Of a stretch of 64,000 nucleotides of DNA, positions 52,398-60,676 are shown piece after piece (the stretch's first letter is position 1; each line of letters starts with the position of its first letter). The notes beneath the pieces were generated by a model. It saw only the letters and a program-made list of their open reading frames with translations, was not told the DNA's origin and made no database searches. Source of the stretch: HXMU1420-13 sp965601825 (lineage in GTDB: Bacteria; Bacteroidota; Rhodothermia; Balneolales; Balneolaceae). The stretch is from NCBI GenBank assembly GCA_965601825.1, contig OZ271839.1, forward strand, positions 3,348,001 to 3,412,000, written 5' to 3'. The translations under genes and the position numbers were made by a program.

Positions 52398-52422
52398 TAT
52401 TTTTGACTGAACGTTTAGTCAA
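52398..52422 (+). promoter_or_regulatory. Promoter and TetR operator of the transport operon
   Basis: A perfect TAnnTTTG box (TATTTTTG, 52398-52405) overlaps a 20-base palindrome at 52403-52422, TTGACTGAAC/GTTTAGTCAA, with 9 of 10 arm positions matching. The palindrome covers the -7 box end and the expected start site, and the TetR start codon is 6 bases beyond. This is the classic position for auto-repression. Confidence 0.75.
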
Positions 52423-52428
52423 TCAAAA

Positions 52429-53007
52429 ATGAGCCCACGAACCGAGGCACAAAATAAAGTCATAAGAGAACAAGCAAGACAGCAAATAATAGATGCTGCG
52501 TTCGAGCTTTTTGCTGAGATTGGATATCAGAAAACATCGATCGCAGCAATCGCAAACAGTGCCGGTGTTTCTAAAGGTTTGATCTATCACTATTTCGAAA
52601 GTAAAGAAGAGATTCTAATAGGAATCTTTGATATGCTCACTGCAATGGGAGATCAAATTATTGATGCGGGTGCTGAGAAATCACCTAAAGAGCATTTGAA
52701 AGATGTATTAGATCAAGTATTCCAGTTTGTTGAGAACCAAACTGGATTGGCGAAACTGATGATTGGCTTATCACTTCAGTCAGATGCACTCGAGACTTTA
52801 AGAGAAAAGGTCGAGCACGGTAACCGTGATCAAATTGAAAAATCGGCTCAAATTTTCAAGGATCTTGGATATGATGATCCCAAAACAGAAGCTTTTTTTC
52901 TTGGAGCAACCTTAGATGGAGTACTTATGGGGTATATCACGATGGGTGATGAATACCCACTCGAAAACGTCAAGAAAGTAATTTTTGAAAAATATGAACT
53001 CACTTAG
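52429..53007 (+). CDS. TetR/AcrR family transcriptional regulator
   Basis: 192 residues. N-terminal HTH: A-A-F-E-L-F-A-E-I-G-Y-Q-K-T-S-I-A-A-I-A then A-G-V-S-K-G-L-I-Y-H-Y-F-E-S-K-E-E-I, the standard TetR DNA-binding helix. The C-terminal ligand domain is variable. First gene of a five- or six-gene operon and probably represses it through the palindrome overlapping its promoter. The 3' end overlaps the next gene. Confidence 0.95.
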   Translation: MSPRTEAQNKVIREQARQQIIDAAFELFAEIGYQKTSIAAIANSAGVSKGLIYHYFESKEEILIGIFDMLTAMGDQIIDAGAEKSPKEHLKDVLDQVFQFVENQTGLAKLMIGLSLQSDALETLREKVEHGNRDQIEKSAQIFKDLGYDDPKTEAFFLGATLDGVLMGYITMGDEYPLENVKKVIFEKYELT

Positions 53008-53746
53008 AACAACCATATTTCTAGTTTTGTCAATAATAATTTCAAGTTCAGTTTTTGCTCAAACGGCGACTGAGATTATTACCACTATGGATGAGAAGTT
53101 TAGAGGGGAATCATCCAGAGCTGAAATTACAATGACCATTGTTCGCCCTAGCTGGGAGCGATCAGTTTCCATGAAAACATGGAGTAAAGGCACCGAATAT
53201 TCGTTGATTTATATCACAAGTCCGGCGCGGGATGAAGGCATCGCTTATTTGAAACGAGATAATGAAATCTGGAACTGGGTACCAAATATTGGTCGAACCG
53301 TTAAACTGCCTCCTTCTATGATGATGCAATCGTGGATGGGTTCTGATTTCACCAATGATGATTTAGTTCGAGAATCCTCAGTGATTAAGGATTATGATCA
53401 CAGATTTGGAGCTGATAGTACCATAGAGGGTCATGATTGTTATCAAATAATCTTGGATCCAAAACCAGACGCACCGGTTGTTTGGGGGCAGCTTAAAATT
53501 TGGGTAACCAAAGATGAATACATCCAATTGCGAACAGAATTTTATGATGAAGATGGCTACCTAATCAATTTGATGGAAGCTTTTGAAATTCAGGATTTCG
53601 ATGGAAGATTATTGCCGGCCAGAATGACGATGACTCCAATCGAAGATCCGGGAAATCAGACTATTCTCGAATATCAATCGATGAAATTTAACGAGCGAAT
53701 TCGAGATAGTTTTTTCTCAGTCCAAAACATGAAAAGAGTGAACTAA
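52994..53746 (+). CDS. LolA-like outer membrane lipoprotein-sorting family protein
   Basis: 250 residues from ATG 52994 (a TTG three codons earlier is possible), overlapping the TetR gene by 14 bases. Signal peptide (L-R-T-T-I-F-L-V-L-S-I-I-I-S..V-F-A-Q), then the LolA/LolB-like half-barrel: M-K-T-W-S-K-G-T-E-Y-S-L-I-Y-I-T-S-P-A-R-D-E-G, a W-x-W-V-P turn, M-Q-S-W-M-G-S-D-F-T-N-D-D-L and A-R-M-T-M-T-P. Predicted periplasmic carrier of a lipid-like or acyl substrate. Followed by two FtsX permeases and an ATPase, so it probably accepts what they release. Confidence 0.88.
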   Translation: MNSLRTTIFLVLSIIISSSVFAQTATEIITTMDEKFRGESSRAEITMTIVRPSWERSVSMKTWSKGTEYSLIYITSPARDEGIAYLKRDNEIWNWVPNIGRTVKLPPSMMMQSWMGSDFTNDDLVRESSVIKDYDHRFGADSTIEGHDCYQIILDPKPDAPVVWGQLKIWVTKDEYIQLRTEFYDEDGYLINLMEAFEIQDFDGRLLPARMTMTPIEDPGNQTILEYQSMKFNERIRDSFFSVQNMKRVN

Positions 53747-53747
53747 A

Positions 53748-54968
53748 ATGTTTCTACTTCGACTTGCCTGGCGAAACATTTGGCGGAATCGGCGCCGAAC
53801 TTTTATCACGATGGCGTCAATTGTGATGGCTGTGGTTCTATCAGCTTTAATGAGTTCCATGCAACAAGGACAATATGATCAGATGATCGATAACTCAGTC
53901 GGATCTTTTACCGGGCATATCCAGATTCAGGCACCGGATTATTTTGATGAACCCATGCTGGATCATAGCCTTGAAATTGATGATGAGCTTTTATCAAAAA
54001 TCTCTGAAATAGATAATGTTGAAGCCGTCATCCCCCGAATTGATTCCTATGCTTTAGCTGGAGGTGTTGAGAAAACAAGACCGGCGCTGGTTATTGGAAT
54101 TGATATTGAAAGTGAGAAAGTACTGAGTAAACCTCAGGATAAAATGATTGATGGTGATTATTTCTCATCCATGGATGAAAATGCGACCATTATCTCAGAA
54201 GGATTAGCGGACTATTTGGAAATAGGAGTTGGTGATTCCCTTGTTTTATTAAGCAGTGGATTTCGTGGAACTACTGCAGCAGGACTTATTCCAATTAAAG
54301 GAATTGCCAAATTTGGGTTGCCTCAACTCAACAATTCTACTGTTTATCTCCCACTTGAGTCTGCTCAGGAATTTTATGGCGCGTATGATCGAGTAACTGC
54401 AGTTGCAATTCTAAGTGAATACTCAAAGCGTTCTGGGGATTTAGCTGAAGAGTTAAGTGCTGAGCTCGGTGCAGATTATCGAGTTTATGATTGGCCGATT
54501 TTGATGCCAGAATTGGTTCAGGCTATTCAAGCTGACCGTGGCAGTGGATATATCATCTTATTGGTTCTTTATATGGTCGTTGGCTTCGGAATCTTTGGTA
54601 CCATATTAATGATGACTGCTGAGCGGAAATTTGAATTCGGTGTGTTAGTCGCTATAGGAACACCAAAGTGGAGTATTTCACGAATGCTAATGGTGGAAAT
54701 GTTCACTATAACTATGCTTGGATCAATTATCGGAATCATCCTCAGTATTCCAGTGATTTATTACTTCAACATCAATCCGATGGAATTTACGGGTCAGACA
54801 GCGGCAGCTATCGAAGAGTATGGAATGGAGCCATACATACGTTTTTCAACACAGCCTATTATTCTTTTTGCTCAAGCTGGTGTAATTGGAATTATCAGCC
54901 TGATAATTAGTGCATATCCAATCCTTCACACTCAGAAAATTAAACCAGTGGAGGCAATGAGAGCATAA
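53748..54968 (+). CDS. ABC transporter permease, FtsX/MacB family (first)
   Basis: 406 residues: an N-terminal amphipathic N-I-W-R-N-R-R-R-T-F-I-T-M helix, first membrane helix (~17-37), a large periplasmic MacB-PCD domain (~40-265), and three C-terminal helices with G-I-F-G-T-I-L-M-M-T-A-E-R-K-F-E-F-G-V-L-V-A-I-G-T. This LolC/LolE-like topology does not pump through a channel but drives periplasmic extraction (mechanotransmission). One base overlaps the next permease gene (TAATG), and the ATP site lies in the third gene. Confidence 0.93.
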   Translation: MFLLRLAWRNIWRNRRRTFITMASIVMAVVLSALMSSMQQGQYDQMIDNSVGSFTGHIQIQAPDYFDEPMLDHSLEIDDELLSKISEIDNVEAVIPRIDSYALAGGVEKTRPALVIGIDIESEKVLSKPQDKMIDGDYFSSMDENATIISEGLADYLEIGVGDSLVLLSSGFRGTTAAGLIPIKGIAKFGLPQLNNSTVYLPLESAQEFYGAYDRVTAVAILSEYSKRSGDLAEELSAELGADYRVYDWPILMPELVQAIQADRGSGYIILLVLYMVVGFGIFGTILMMTAERKFEFGVLVAIGTPKWSISRMLMVEMFTITMLGSIIGIILSIPVIYYFNINPMEFTGQTAAAIEEYGMEPYIRFSTQPIILFAQAGVIGIISLIISAYPILHTQKIKPVEAMRA

Positions 54969-56191
54969 TGAAAGCTGCACCTATCATATCCTTAAGCTGG
55001 AAAAATATCTGGCGAAATAAAGCCCGAAGTCTGGTTGTAATTGTTGCTGTAATTCTTGGTACCGGTGCCGGGGTTTTCATGTCAGCATTTATGTACGGGA
55101 TGAGTATGCAGATGGTGAAAAGTGAAATGGAGAATTATACTTCTCACATTCAAATCCATACTCAGGATTATAAAGATGAAATTTTGCCGGCTTATTTCAT
55201 CCCAAATGCTGATAGTCTAGTAGAAGAACTCTCTTCACTTCCTTTTGTTAAAAATATAACATCCAGAACCGTAGTCACCGGACTAGCTTCCACAAGTTCC
55301 AGCAGTTATGGAGTTTCTGTTCGTGGCATTGATATTGCCACCGAAAATGAGGTCACTAAACTGCATACGTTTATTAAAGAAGGTGATTTCCTCGAAAGCA
55401 GAAGATCTAACAGTATTGTGATTGGGGAAAAGCTTGCTCAACGGCTAAATCTCGAAATTCGTAGCAAAGTTGTTCTAAATTTTCAGGATGTAGATAATAA
55501 CCTTTCAGCTGCAGCATTTCGTGTTACAGGCATTTTCAAGTCTTCGAATTCGCGCTTTGATGAGTCTAATGTATTTGTGAAAAAAGATCACTTAAATACA
55601 TTGATTAATGCAGATGGAATTAGTCATGAAATTGCATTTCTGATAGACGATTTCAAAATGGCTGATGCTTATCGAGATTCGCTTGAACTCGATGCTGGAC
55701 TTATCGCTGAAAGCTGGGGCGACATCTCCCCTTCTTTACGGTATATGGATTCGATGGTCGGAACCATGCTTTATATCGTGATGGTCATCATCTTGATAGC
55801 ACTCACTTTCGGAATCATAAATACCATGCTGATGGCTGTATTAGAGCGGCAACAAGAATTGGGAATGCTGATGGCAGTTGGAGTCAATAAAACTAAAACC
55901 TTTTCAATGATTCTTATCGAGACCTTTATGCTTGCTATCGTCGGAGCACCAGTCGGAATATTACTTGCCTGGATTGGGATTCAAGGTTTAGAAGAAACAG
56001 GAATTAACGTGAGTGCCTGGGCGGAAGGTTTCGAAGCATATGGAATTGGAACCATTATTTACCCTGAATTACAACCCGAATATTACTTAAATGTGGGCAT
56101 TCTGATTTTTATTACAACGCTCGTTGCTGCTCTTTATCCATCATACAAAGCTTTAAAACTAAATCCTGTGGAGGCGATTCGAAAAATCTGA
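54968..56191 (+). CDS. ABC transporter permease, FtsX/MacB family (second)
   Basis: 407 residues, paralogous to the preceding permease: W-K-N-I-W-R-N-K-A-R-S-L-V-V-I, a periplasmic domain, and three C-terminal helices including M-L-M-A-V-L-E-R-Q-Q-E-L-G-M-L-M-A-V-G. Together they would form a LolC/LolE-like heterodimer. Its stop is 6 bases before the ATPase start. Confidence 0.93.
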   Translation: MKAAPIISLSWKNIWRNKARSLVVIVAVILGTGAGVFMSAFMYGMSMQMVKSEMENYTSHIQIHTQDYKDEILPAYFIPNADSLVEELSSLPFVKNITSRTVVTGLASTSSSSYGVSVRGIDIATENEVTKLHTFIKEGDFLESRRSNSIVIGEKLAQRLNLEIRSKVVLNFQDVDNNLSAAAFRVTGIFKSSNSRFDESNVFVKKDHLNTLINADGISHEIAFLIDDFKMADAYRDSLELDAGLIAESWGDISPSLRYMDSMVGTMLYIVMVIILIALTFGIINTMLMAVLERQQELGMLMAVGVNKTKTFSMILIETFMLAIVGAPVGILLAWIGIQGLEETGINVSAWAEGFEAYGIGTIIYPELQPEYYLNVGILIFITTLVAALYPSYKALKLNPVEAIRKI

Positions 56192-56197
56192 GGAACT

Positions 56198-56881
56198 ATG
56201 TCAGTTATCAATGTTCAGGATATCACCAAAGTTTATAACAAAGATAAAGTGCCCGTTTATGCACTAAATGGAATCAATCTAGAAATTAAAAAGGGAGAAT
56301 TCACAGCTATAGTTGGGCCTTCTGGTTCTGGAAAAACAACCTTATTGAATATCATTGGCGGATTAGATGAACCTACAACTGGCAAAGTCTTTATAGAAAA
56401 CACAGACATGTTTTCACTCAAAGAAAGAAAATTGATTGATTTTCGGCTACATCATATTGGTTTTGTTTTTCAGGCGTATAATTTGATTCCTGTTCTAACA
56501 GCACTTGAAAATGTAAGCTTCATTTTGCAAATGCAGGGACTTTCATCCAGCGAATGCACAAAAAGAGGATTACAATTATTACATCAGGTTGGTCTAGATG
56601 ATAAAGTGCATAAAAGACCTTCAGAACTTTCCGGTGGACAGCAACAGCGTGTTGCAGTTGCTCGTGCGTTAGCATCGAAACCAAACTTTGTTCTCGCCGA
56701 TGAACCTACAGCAAATCTCGATTCTAAATCAGCAACAGATTTGCTCGATTTGATGTTAGAATTAAATGAAAAAGAAGACATCACATTCATTTTCTCTACA
56801 CACGATCAACGAGTTGTTGAACGAGCAAAAAGAGTAATAACTCTGGTTGACGGATTGATTGATAGCGATATCCACAAATGA
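56198..56881 (+). CDS. ABC transporter ATPase, LolD/MacB-type
   Basis: 227 residues, complete cassette: Walker A G-P-S-G-S-G-K-T-T-L, Q-loop F-V-F-Q-A-Y-N-L, signature L-S-G-G-Q-Q-Q-R-V-A-V-A-R, Walker B F-V-L-A-D-E-P-T, H-loop S-T-H-D. The L-I-P-V-L-T-A-L-E-N-V after the Q-loop is typical of the LolD/MacB/FtsE group. Overlaps the outer membrane gene by four bases (ATGA). Confidence 0.97.
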   Translation: MSVINVQDITKVYNKDKVPVYALNGINLEIKKGEFTAIVGPSGSGKTTLLNIIGGLDEPTTGKVFIENTDMFSLKERKLIDFRLHHIGFVFQAYNLIPVLTALENVSFILQMQGLSSSECTKRGLQLLHQVGLDDKVHKRPSELSGGQQQRVAVARALASKPNFVLADEPTANLDSKSATDLLDLMLELNEKEDITFIFSTHDQRVVERAKRVITLVDGLIDSDIHK

Positions 56882-58032
56882 AATCTATTAACTCAAATAG
56901 AATAATATTTGGGTTAGTGATGTTGATTTCAACTTCCAATTTGATCGCCCAACCAATTCAATTCCGAGGTTATGTTAAAGAACTCGGAAGCCTATCTATT
57001 AGCGATGATATCACAACAATCAATTATGATAACATCCTTCATAATCGAATAGAATCCACATGGGACGTATCTGAAGCTTTTGAGTTGAAGGTTGATTTCA
57101 GGAACAGAATACTTAGCGGATATTCAGTTCGAAATACTCCATTCTTTGCTGATTTTCTAGACGATGACCCGGGTTATGCAGACTTGAGTTGGACTCCATT
57201 TGAGTCAGATGATCATATACTCCATTCAACAATCGATCGTGCTCAAATCACATATTTCAATGGACCTTTTGAAGCAACTTTTGGACGGCAAAGAATCAAT
57301 TGGGGACAAACCTTTGTTTGGAGTCCTAATGATTTGTTCAATGCGTATGCATATCTCGATTTTGATTATGAGGAACGTCCCGGAACAGATGCATTTTCAG
57401 CACAATATGCATGGGGATTTGCCTCCAGCATGAATGTAGGCTATCGATTTGGAGATAGTATTGATGAATCCGTTTTTGCGATAATGTATCGAGACAATTT
57501 AAATGAATATGATATTCAGATATTAGCCGGCTCCTATTTTGATCAGTTAATGGTTGGAACCGGTTGGTCCGGGTATGTAAATGATGCAGGTTTTAAAGGT
57601 GAAATTTCCTATTTCCATCCTAAATCTTCCTCCACAAAAGAAAATGGGACTTTAACAGCCACAGCCGGTTTTGATTACATGCTGCCAAATGCTGTGTATC
57701 TAACCGGTGAATTGTTATATAATGGCGGATTTGATGACTCTGAAAATGCGTTAGCTCAAATATCTCAACCTCCAACGGCTGATAATCTATTTATTTCAGA
57801 AACGGGTTTTTATTTAAATGGATCTTTTTCTGTTTCACCGCTTACTTCTATTAGTTTTAGTACTCTCGGCAGTTTTGATGAATCTATTTTGATTTTTATA
57901 CCTCAGCTCAGTTATTCAATCAGTGAAAACACAGATTTCCTTATTCTATCTCAAATTTTGAGAGGTAACAACCTTACATCCTTAACTGAAACACCAAATG
58001 TGCTGTTTTTTAGACTAAAGTGGTCGTTTTGA
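56878..58032 (+). CDS. Outer membrane beta-barrel protein of the transport operon
   Basis: 384 residues, signal peptide (~1-24, ...S-N-L-I-A-Q), then alternating strands ending in F (F-F-R-L-K-W-S-F). The segment F-G-R-Q-R-I-N-W-G-Q-T-F-V-W-S-P-N-D-L-F-N-A-Y recalls the DUF1302/alginate-export-like barrels. Last gene tightly coupled to the ABC transporter (4-base overlap), so it is probably the outer membrane end of the pathway. Function inferred from position. Confidence 0.78.
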   Translation: MKSINSNRIIFGLVMLISTSNLIAQPIQFRGYVKELGSLSISDDITTINYDNILHNRIESTWDVSEAFELKVDFRNRILSGYSVRNTPFFADFLDDDPGYADLSWTPFESDDHILHSTIDRAQITYFNGPFEATFGRQRINWGQTFVWSPNDLFNAYAYLDFDYEERPGTDAFSAQYAWGFASSMNVGYRFGDSIDESVFAIMYRDNLNEYDIQILAGSYFDQLMVGTGWSGYVNDAGFKGEISYFHPKSSSTKENGTLTATAGFDYMLPNAVYLTGELLYNGGFDDSENALAQISQPPTADNLFISETGFYLNGSFSVSPLTSISFSTLGSFDESILIFIPQLSYSISENTDFLILSQILRGNNLTSLTETPNVLFFRLKWSF

Positions 58033-58074
58033 TAATCATTTTATACTTTTCTTCTTTTAAGCAATAGGGGCAAC

Positions 58075-58485
58075 ATGTATGACAAAGAAGTAGGTATCTA
58101 CAGAACAGGATTTGAGGGGGATATGACCGTTGAGCTTTTGGTTGAATTCATCAGAAAAACAAAAGCACTGTCTGATTCTTTCGGATGTAAGAAAATTATA
58201 TTCGATATGAGAAAAGCAGCATTCAAAATGAATTTAATGGATGAACATAAGTTCAATAGTAAAATCCTGGAATGGACTGGTCTTGATCACTCATACAACG
58301 TTGCCATTATTCTGGATTTTATTCCCGAAGAGTACCCTACTGGTATGGTCAATTATCAAAAGGAGAAAATCAGCAAAGAACGAGCTAATGTTGCAGATGT
58401 AATTGCACAAAATAGAGGTCAAAAAATTTGGAATTTCTTTGGCGATTATGATACCGGTGAAAATTGGTTAATAAATGTCCAGTGA
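58075..58485 (+). CDS. Small cytoplasmic protein, possibly SpoIIAA/STAS-like
   Basis: 136 residues, no signal peptide. A strand/helix pattern (G-I-Y-R-T-G-F-E-G-D-M-T then K-K-I-I-F-D-M-R-K-A and V-A-I-I-L-D-F) fits the SpoIIAA-like fold seen in many stand-alone Bacteroidota proteins, but no diagnostic motif is present. 42 bases after the barrel gene, preceded by AGGGG. It may be the last gene of the operon or an independent one; hisA follows 85 bases later. Confidence 0.6.
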   Translation: MYDKEVGIYRTGFEGDMTVELLVEFIRKTKALSDSFGCKKIIFDMRKAAFKMNLMDEHKFNSKILEWTGLDHSYNVAIILDFIPEEYPTGMVNYQKEKISKERANVADVIAQNRGQKIWNFFGDYDTGENWLINVQ

Positions 58486-58570
58486 ATCTTTTTTTCATAT
58501 GAAATAGTCGTTTTGAAATCCTTTTTTTCAGATATTTGACATCGATCTGAACTCAATCATTCTCACTGAA

Positions 58571-59287
58571 ATGCAGGTAATTCCAGCCATCGATCTTTAT
58601 AATGGAAAATGCGTTCGTCTTCATAAAGGAAATTATGATGAAGTAACCATTTACCATGAATCTCCAGTTGAACAAGCTGAAGAATTTCAGGATGCAGGAT
58701 TTGATCACATTCATATTGTTGATTTAAATGGTGCAAAAGAGGGAAGATTTGTAAATCTACCACATATCAAAACCATCATTAATGAGCTGGGAATGTCGGT
58801 TCAAACCGGTGGTGGAATTCGAACATATGATGATGCCGATTATCTTATGCGTGAAGGCGTTTCAAAAGTTATTTGCAGTTCATTAGCAGTGAGAAATGAA
58901 CCGGACTGGATAAAATTACTCCACAATCACCCCAAAGAAGCCATTTTGGGGATGGATCTGAAAGATGGGAAAATAGCTTATGCCGGTTGGCTGGAAACCG
59001 CAGCAGAATCTGTGGATTCATTTGTTACCCGAATGATGAAAGAAGGTTTAAATGAAATTCTTTGTACAGATATTTCAAAGGATGGCACCTTAGCCGGTCC
59101 AAATCAGGAATTGTACGAAGAACTAAAAACTAAATTCCCCGAGATTCGATTAATTGCATCTGGTGGTGTATCAAATATCGATGATCTTAAAAATCTTGCT
59201 GCTGCAGGTATTGATGCTGTGGTTGTCGGTAAAGCTTATTATGAGGGACGCATCAGCCTGAAAGAGATGTACGCAGTTAGTTTTTAA
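58571..59287 (+). CDS. hisA: Phosphoribosylformimino-AICAR-P isomerase
   Basis: 238 residues, TIM barrel. Isomerises ProFAR to PRFAR. I-P-A-I-D-L-Y-N-G-K-C-V-R-L with catalytic Asp8, V-Q-T-G-G-G-I-R, and the second catalytic Asp in C-T-D-I-S-K-D-G-T-L-A-G. ~6.6 kb downstream of hisH, after the inserted transport operon, so it needs its own promoter or long read-through; a GATATTTG box (7/8) lies at about 58530. Its stop shares TTAA with the serpin gene. hisF and hisIE do not follow. Confidence 0.97.
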   Translation: MQVIPAIDLYNGKCVRLHKGNYDEVTIYHESPVEQAEEFQDAGFDHIHIVDLNGAKEGRFVNLPHIKTIINELGMSVQTGGGIRTYDDADYLMREGVSKVICSSLAVRNEPDWIKLLHNHPKEAILGMDLKDGKIAYAGWLETAAESVDSFVTRMMKEGLNEILCTDISKDGTLAGPNQELYEELKTKFPEIRLIASGGVSNIDDLKNLAAAGIDAVVVGKAYYEGRISLKEMYAVSF

Positions 59288-60525
59288 TCCTCTCTGAATT
59301 CCGGTCGACCAATTTTTCCTATAAAAAGAATTGCTCCCGTAGATTTTTCCTTCAATAACAGCAAATATGGCTGGTTGAACATGATGGTTGGTGGCTGAGG
59401 TGGCCCCACGCTTTCAACGGATACGGTTACAGCAGTTACACCCGCTGCTTCTGTTCCTTCTTCATCCATTTTCAAAAATGTTTTGTGCAGCACACTTGAA
59501 ACAAAAATGTTGTTGATATCATCAAAAAGATTATCCAATTCTGCTGCGCCTTCCGTGAATACTTGTTGCATACCAAGAGTTTGTAAATCCGGAACCATTG
59601 CTCTTTTATAATCCATTTCAAGTTTCGGGATATAATAATTAACGGTATCTCTAGTGATTTTTGATTGCCATTCCGCTAAAGATTCTTTGGTAAAATTATT
59701 GTCGATTAACTCATCAATACTCAACTCCAATTGGCTCGGTTTAATAAAGAGCATGCTAAAAGCTTCTTCTCCGTAAGGTAATTCCAGCAATGTGATATCA
59801 TCAGAAATATAATAGCCCGCAAAGTTTTTCTGACTCATCATATCTATTTCTATAACATCATTTTGACTTACATAGAAATGATTTGATTGCGTTGATTCAG
59901 GATCAAATTCGTATTTCCAACTTCCATTGAAATACACAGCATTAATCAAAAACATTACATCCAGTGGATCAATTGAATCAATTATATTAGTAATTCTCTC
60001 ATTGGTATTATCCGAAACCCAGTTATTTATTACCTCTATCGTATTAGGGTCACTAAAATCCAGACTTGCGGTTTCTGCATCAAAATACTTTTTAACTGTG
60101 GTAACAAACTCATCATTTATGGTAAAATCTTCTTTTGACCATACTGAGTTAGCAACTTTAAACTCAACTTGATCATCTGCGTCTTCAAGCTGCCTCTTAA
60201 GTGATCTGTATCCTTTGTTTATTTCATCTTGAGTCATATCAGCATAACCAAGAGTATTTTGCATCTCAAACAGTGTATTTCCTGTAGCACCATTCATTGT
60301 CATTCCCAAGGCCATTGAAACGCTCAAAGGAGATATAAAAATGTTCTCATTTGTTTCATTGGCATGGATAGCTTTAAACAGCTCTATGCTAAAACCTGCA
60401 TCAGCTTCAACTAACTTGGCTTTGGCTGCTATTGTTTCTGCATCTTCTTCAGAGTTGTTGGTTGTATTACAATTGGTGGATACTATTAAAAGCATCAACA
60501 TTAATAAGGAAGTTATTTTTCTCAT
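59284..60525 (-). CDS. Serpin (serine protease inhibitor) lipoprotein
   Basis: 413 residues. Signal peptide ending in a lipobox-like S-T-N-C (Cys19), then a complete serpin: N-I-F-I-S-P-L-S-V-S-M-A-L-G-M, L-I-N-A-V-Y-F-N-G-S-W, and the hinge E-E-G-T-E-A-A-G-V-T (P14 Thr358), whose small residues are the sign of an inhibitory serpin that can insert its loop. The reactive loop reads A-V-T-V-S-V-E-S-V-G-P-P-Q-P-P, longer by a few residues than in alpha-1-antitrypsin, so P1 cannot be fixed. C-terminal motif F-N-Q-P-Y-L-L-L-L...F-I-G-K-I-G-R-P. Likely membrane-anchored defence against host, predator or own proteases. Confidence 0.93.
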   Translation of the reverse strand: MRKITSLLMLMLLIVSTNCNTTNNSEEDAETIAAKAKLVEADAGFSIELFKAIHANETNENIFISPLSVSMALGMTMNGATGNTLFEMQNTLGYADMTQDEINKGYRSLKRQLEDADDQVEFKVANSVWSKEDFTINDEFVTTVKKYFDAETASLDFSDPNTIEVINNWVSDNTNERITNIIDSIDPLDVMFLINAVYFNGSWKYEFDPESTQSNHFYVSQNDVIEIDMMSQKNFAGYYISDDITLLELPYGEEAFSMLFIKPSQLELSIDELIDNNFTKESLAEWQSKITRDTVNYYIPKLEMDYKRAMVPDLQTLGMQQVFTEGAAELDNLFDDINNIFVSSVLHKTFLKMDEEGTEAAGVTAVTVSVESVGPPQPPTIMFNQPYLLLLKEKSTGAILFIGKIGRPEFRED

Positions 60526-60676
60526 GACCCCGAGATTTTATGTTTAGCAGAACATAAAGTTTTATAATGCATATAAAGATCGCATGAATTGACTACTTCA
60601 ATAAATTTTCTCCATTTGTTTTGATTAAAGCTTATTGCTGTTTAATCTTAGGAATTAACAAAAACGGCTATCCCGC

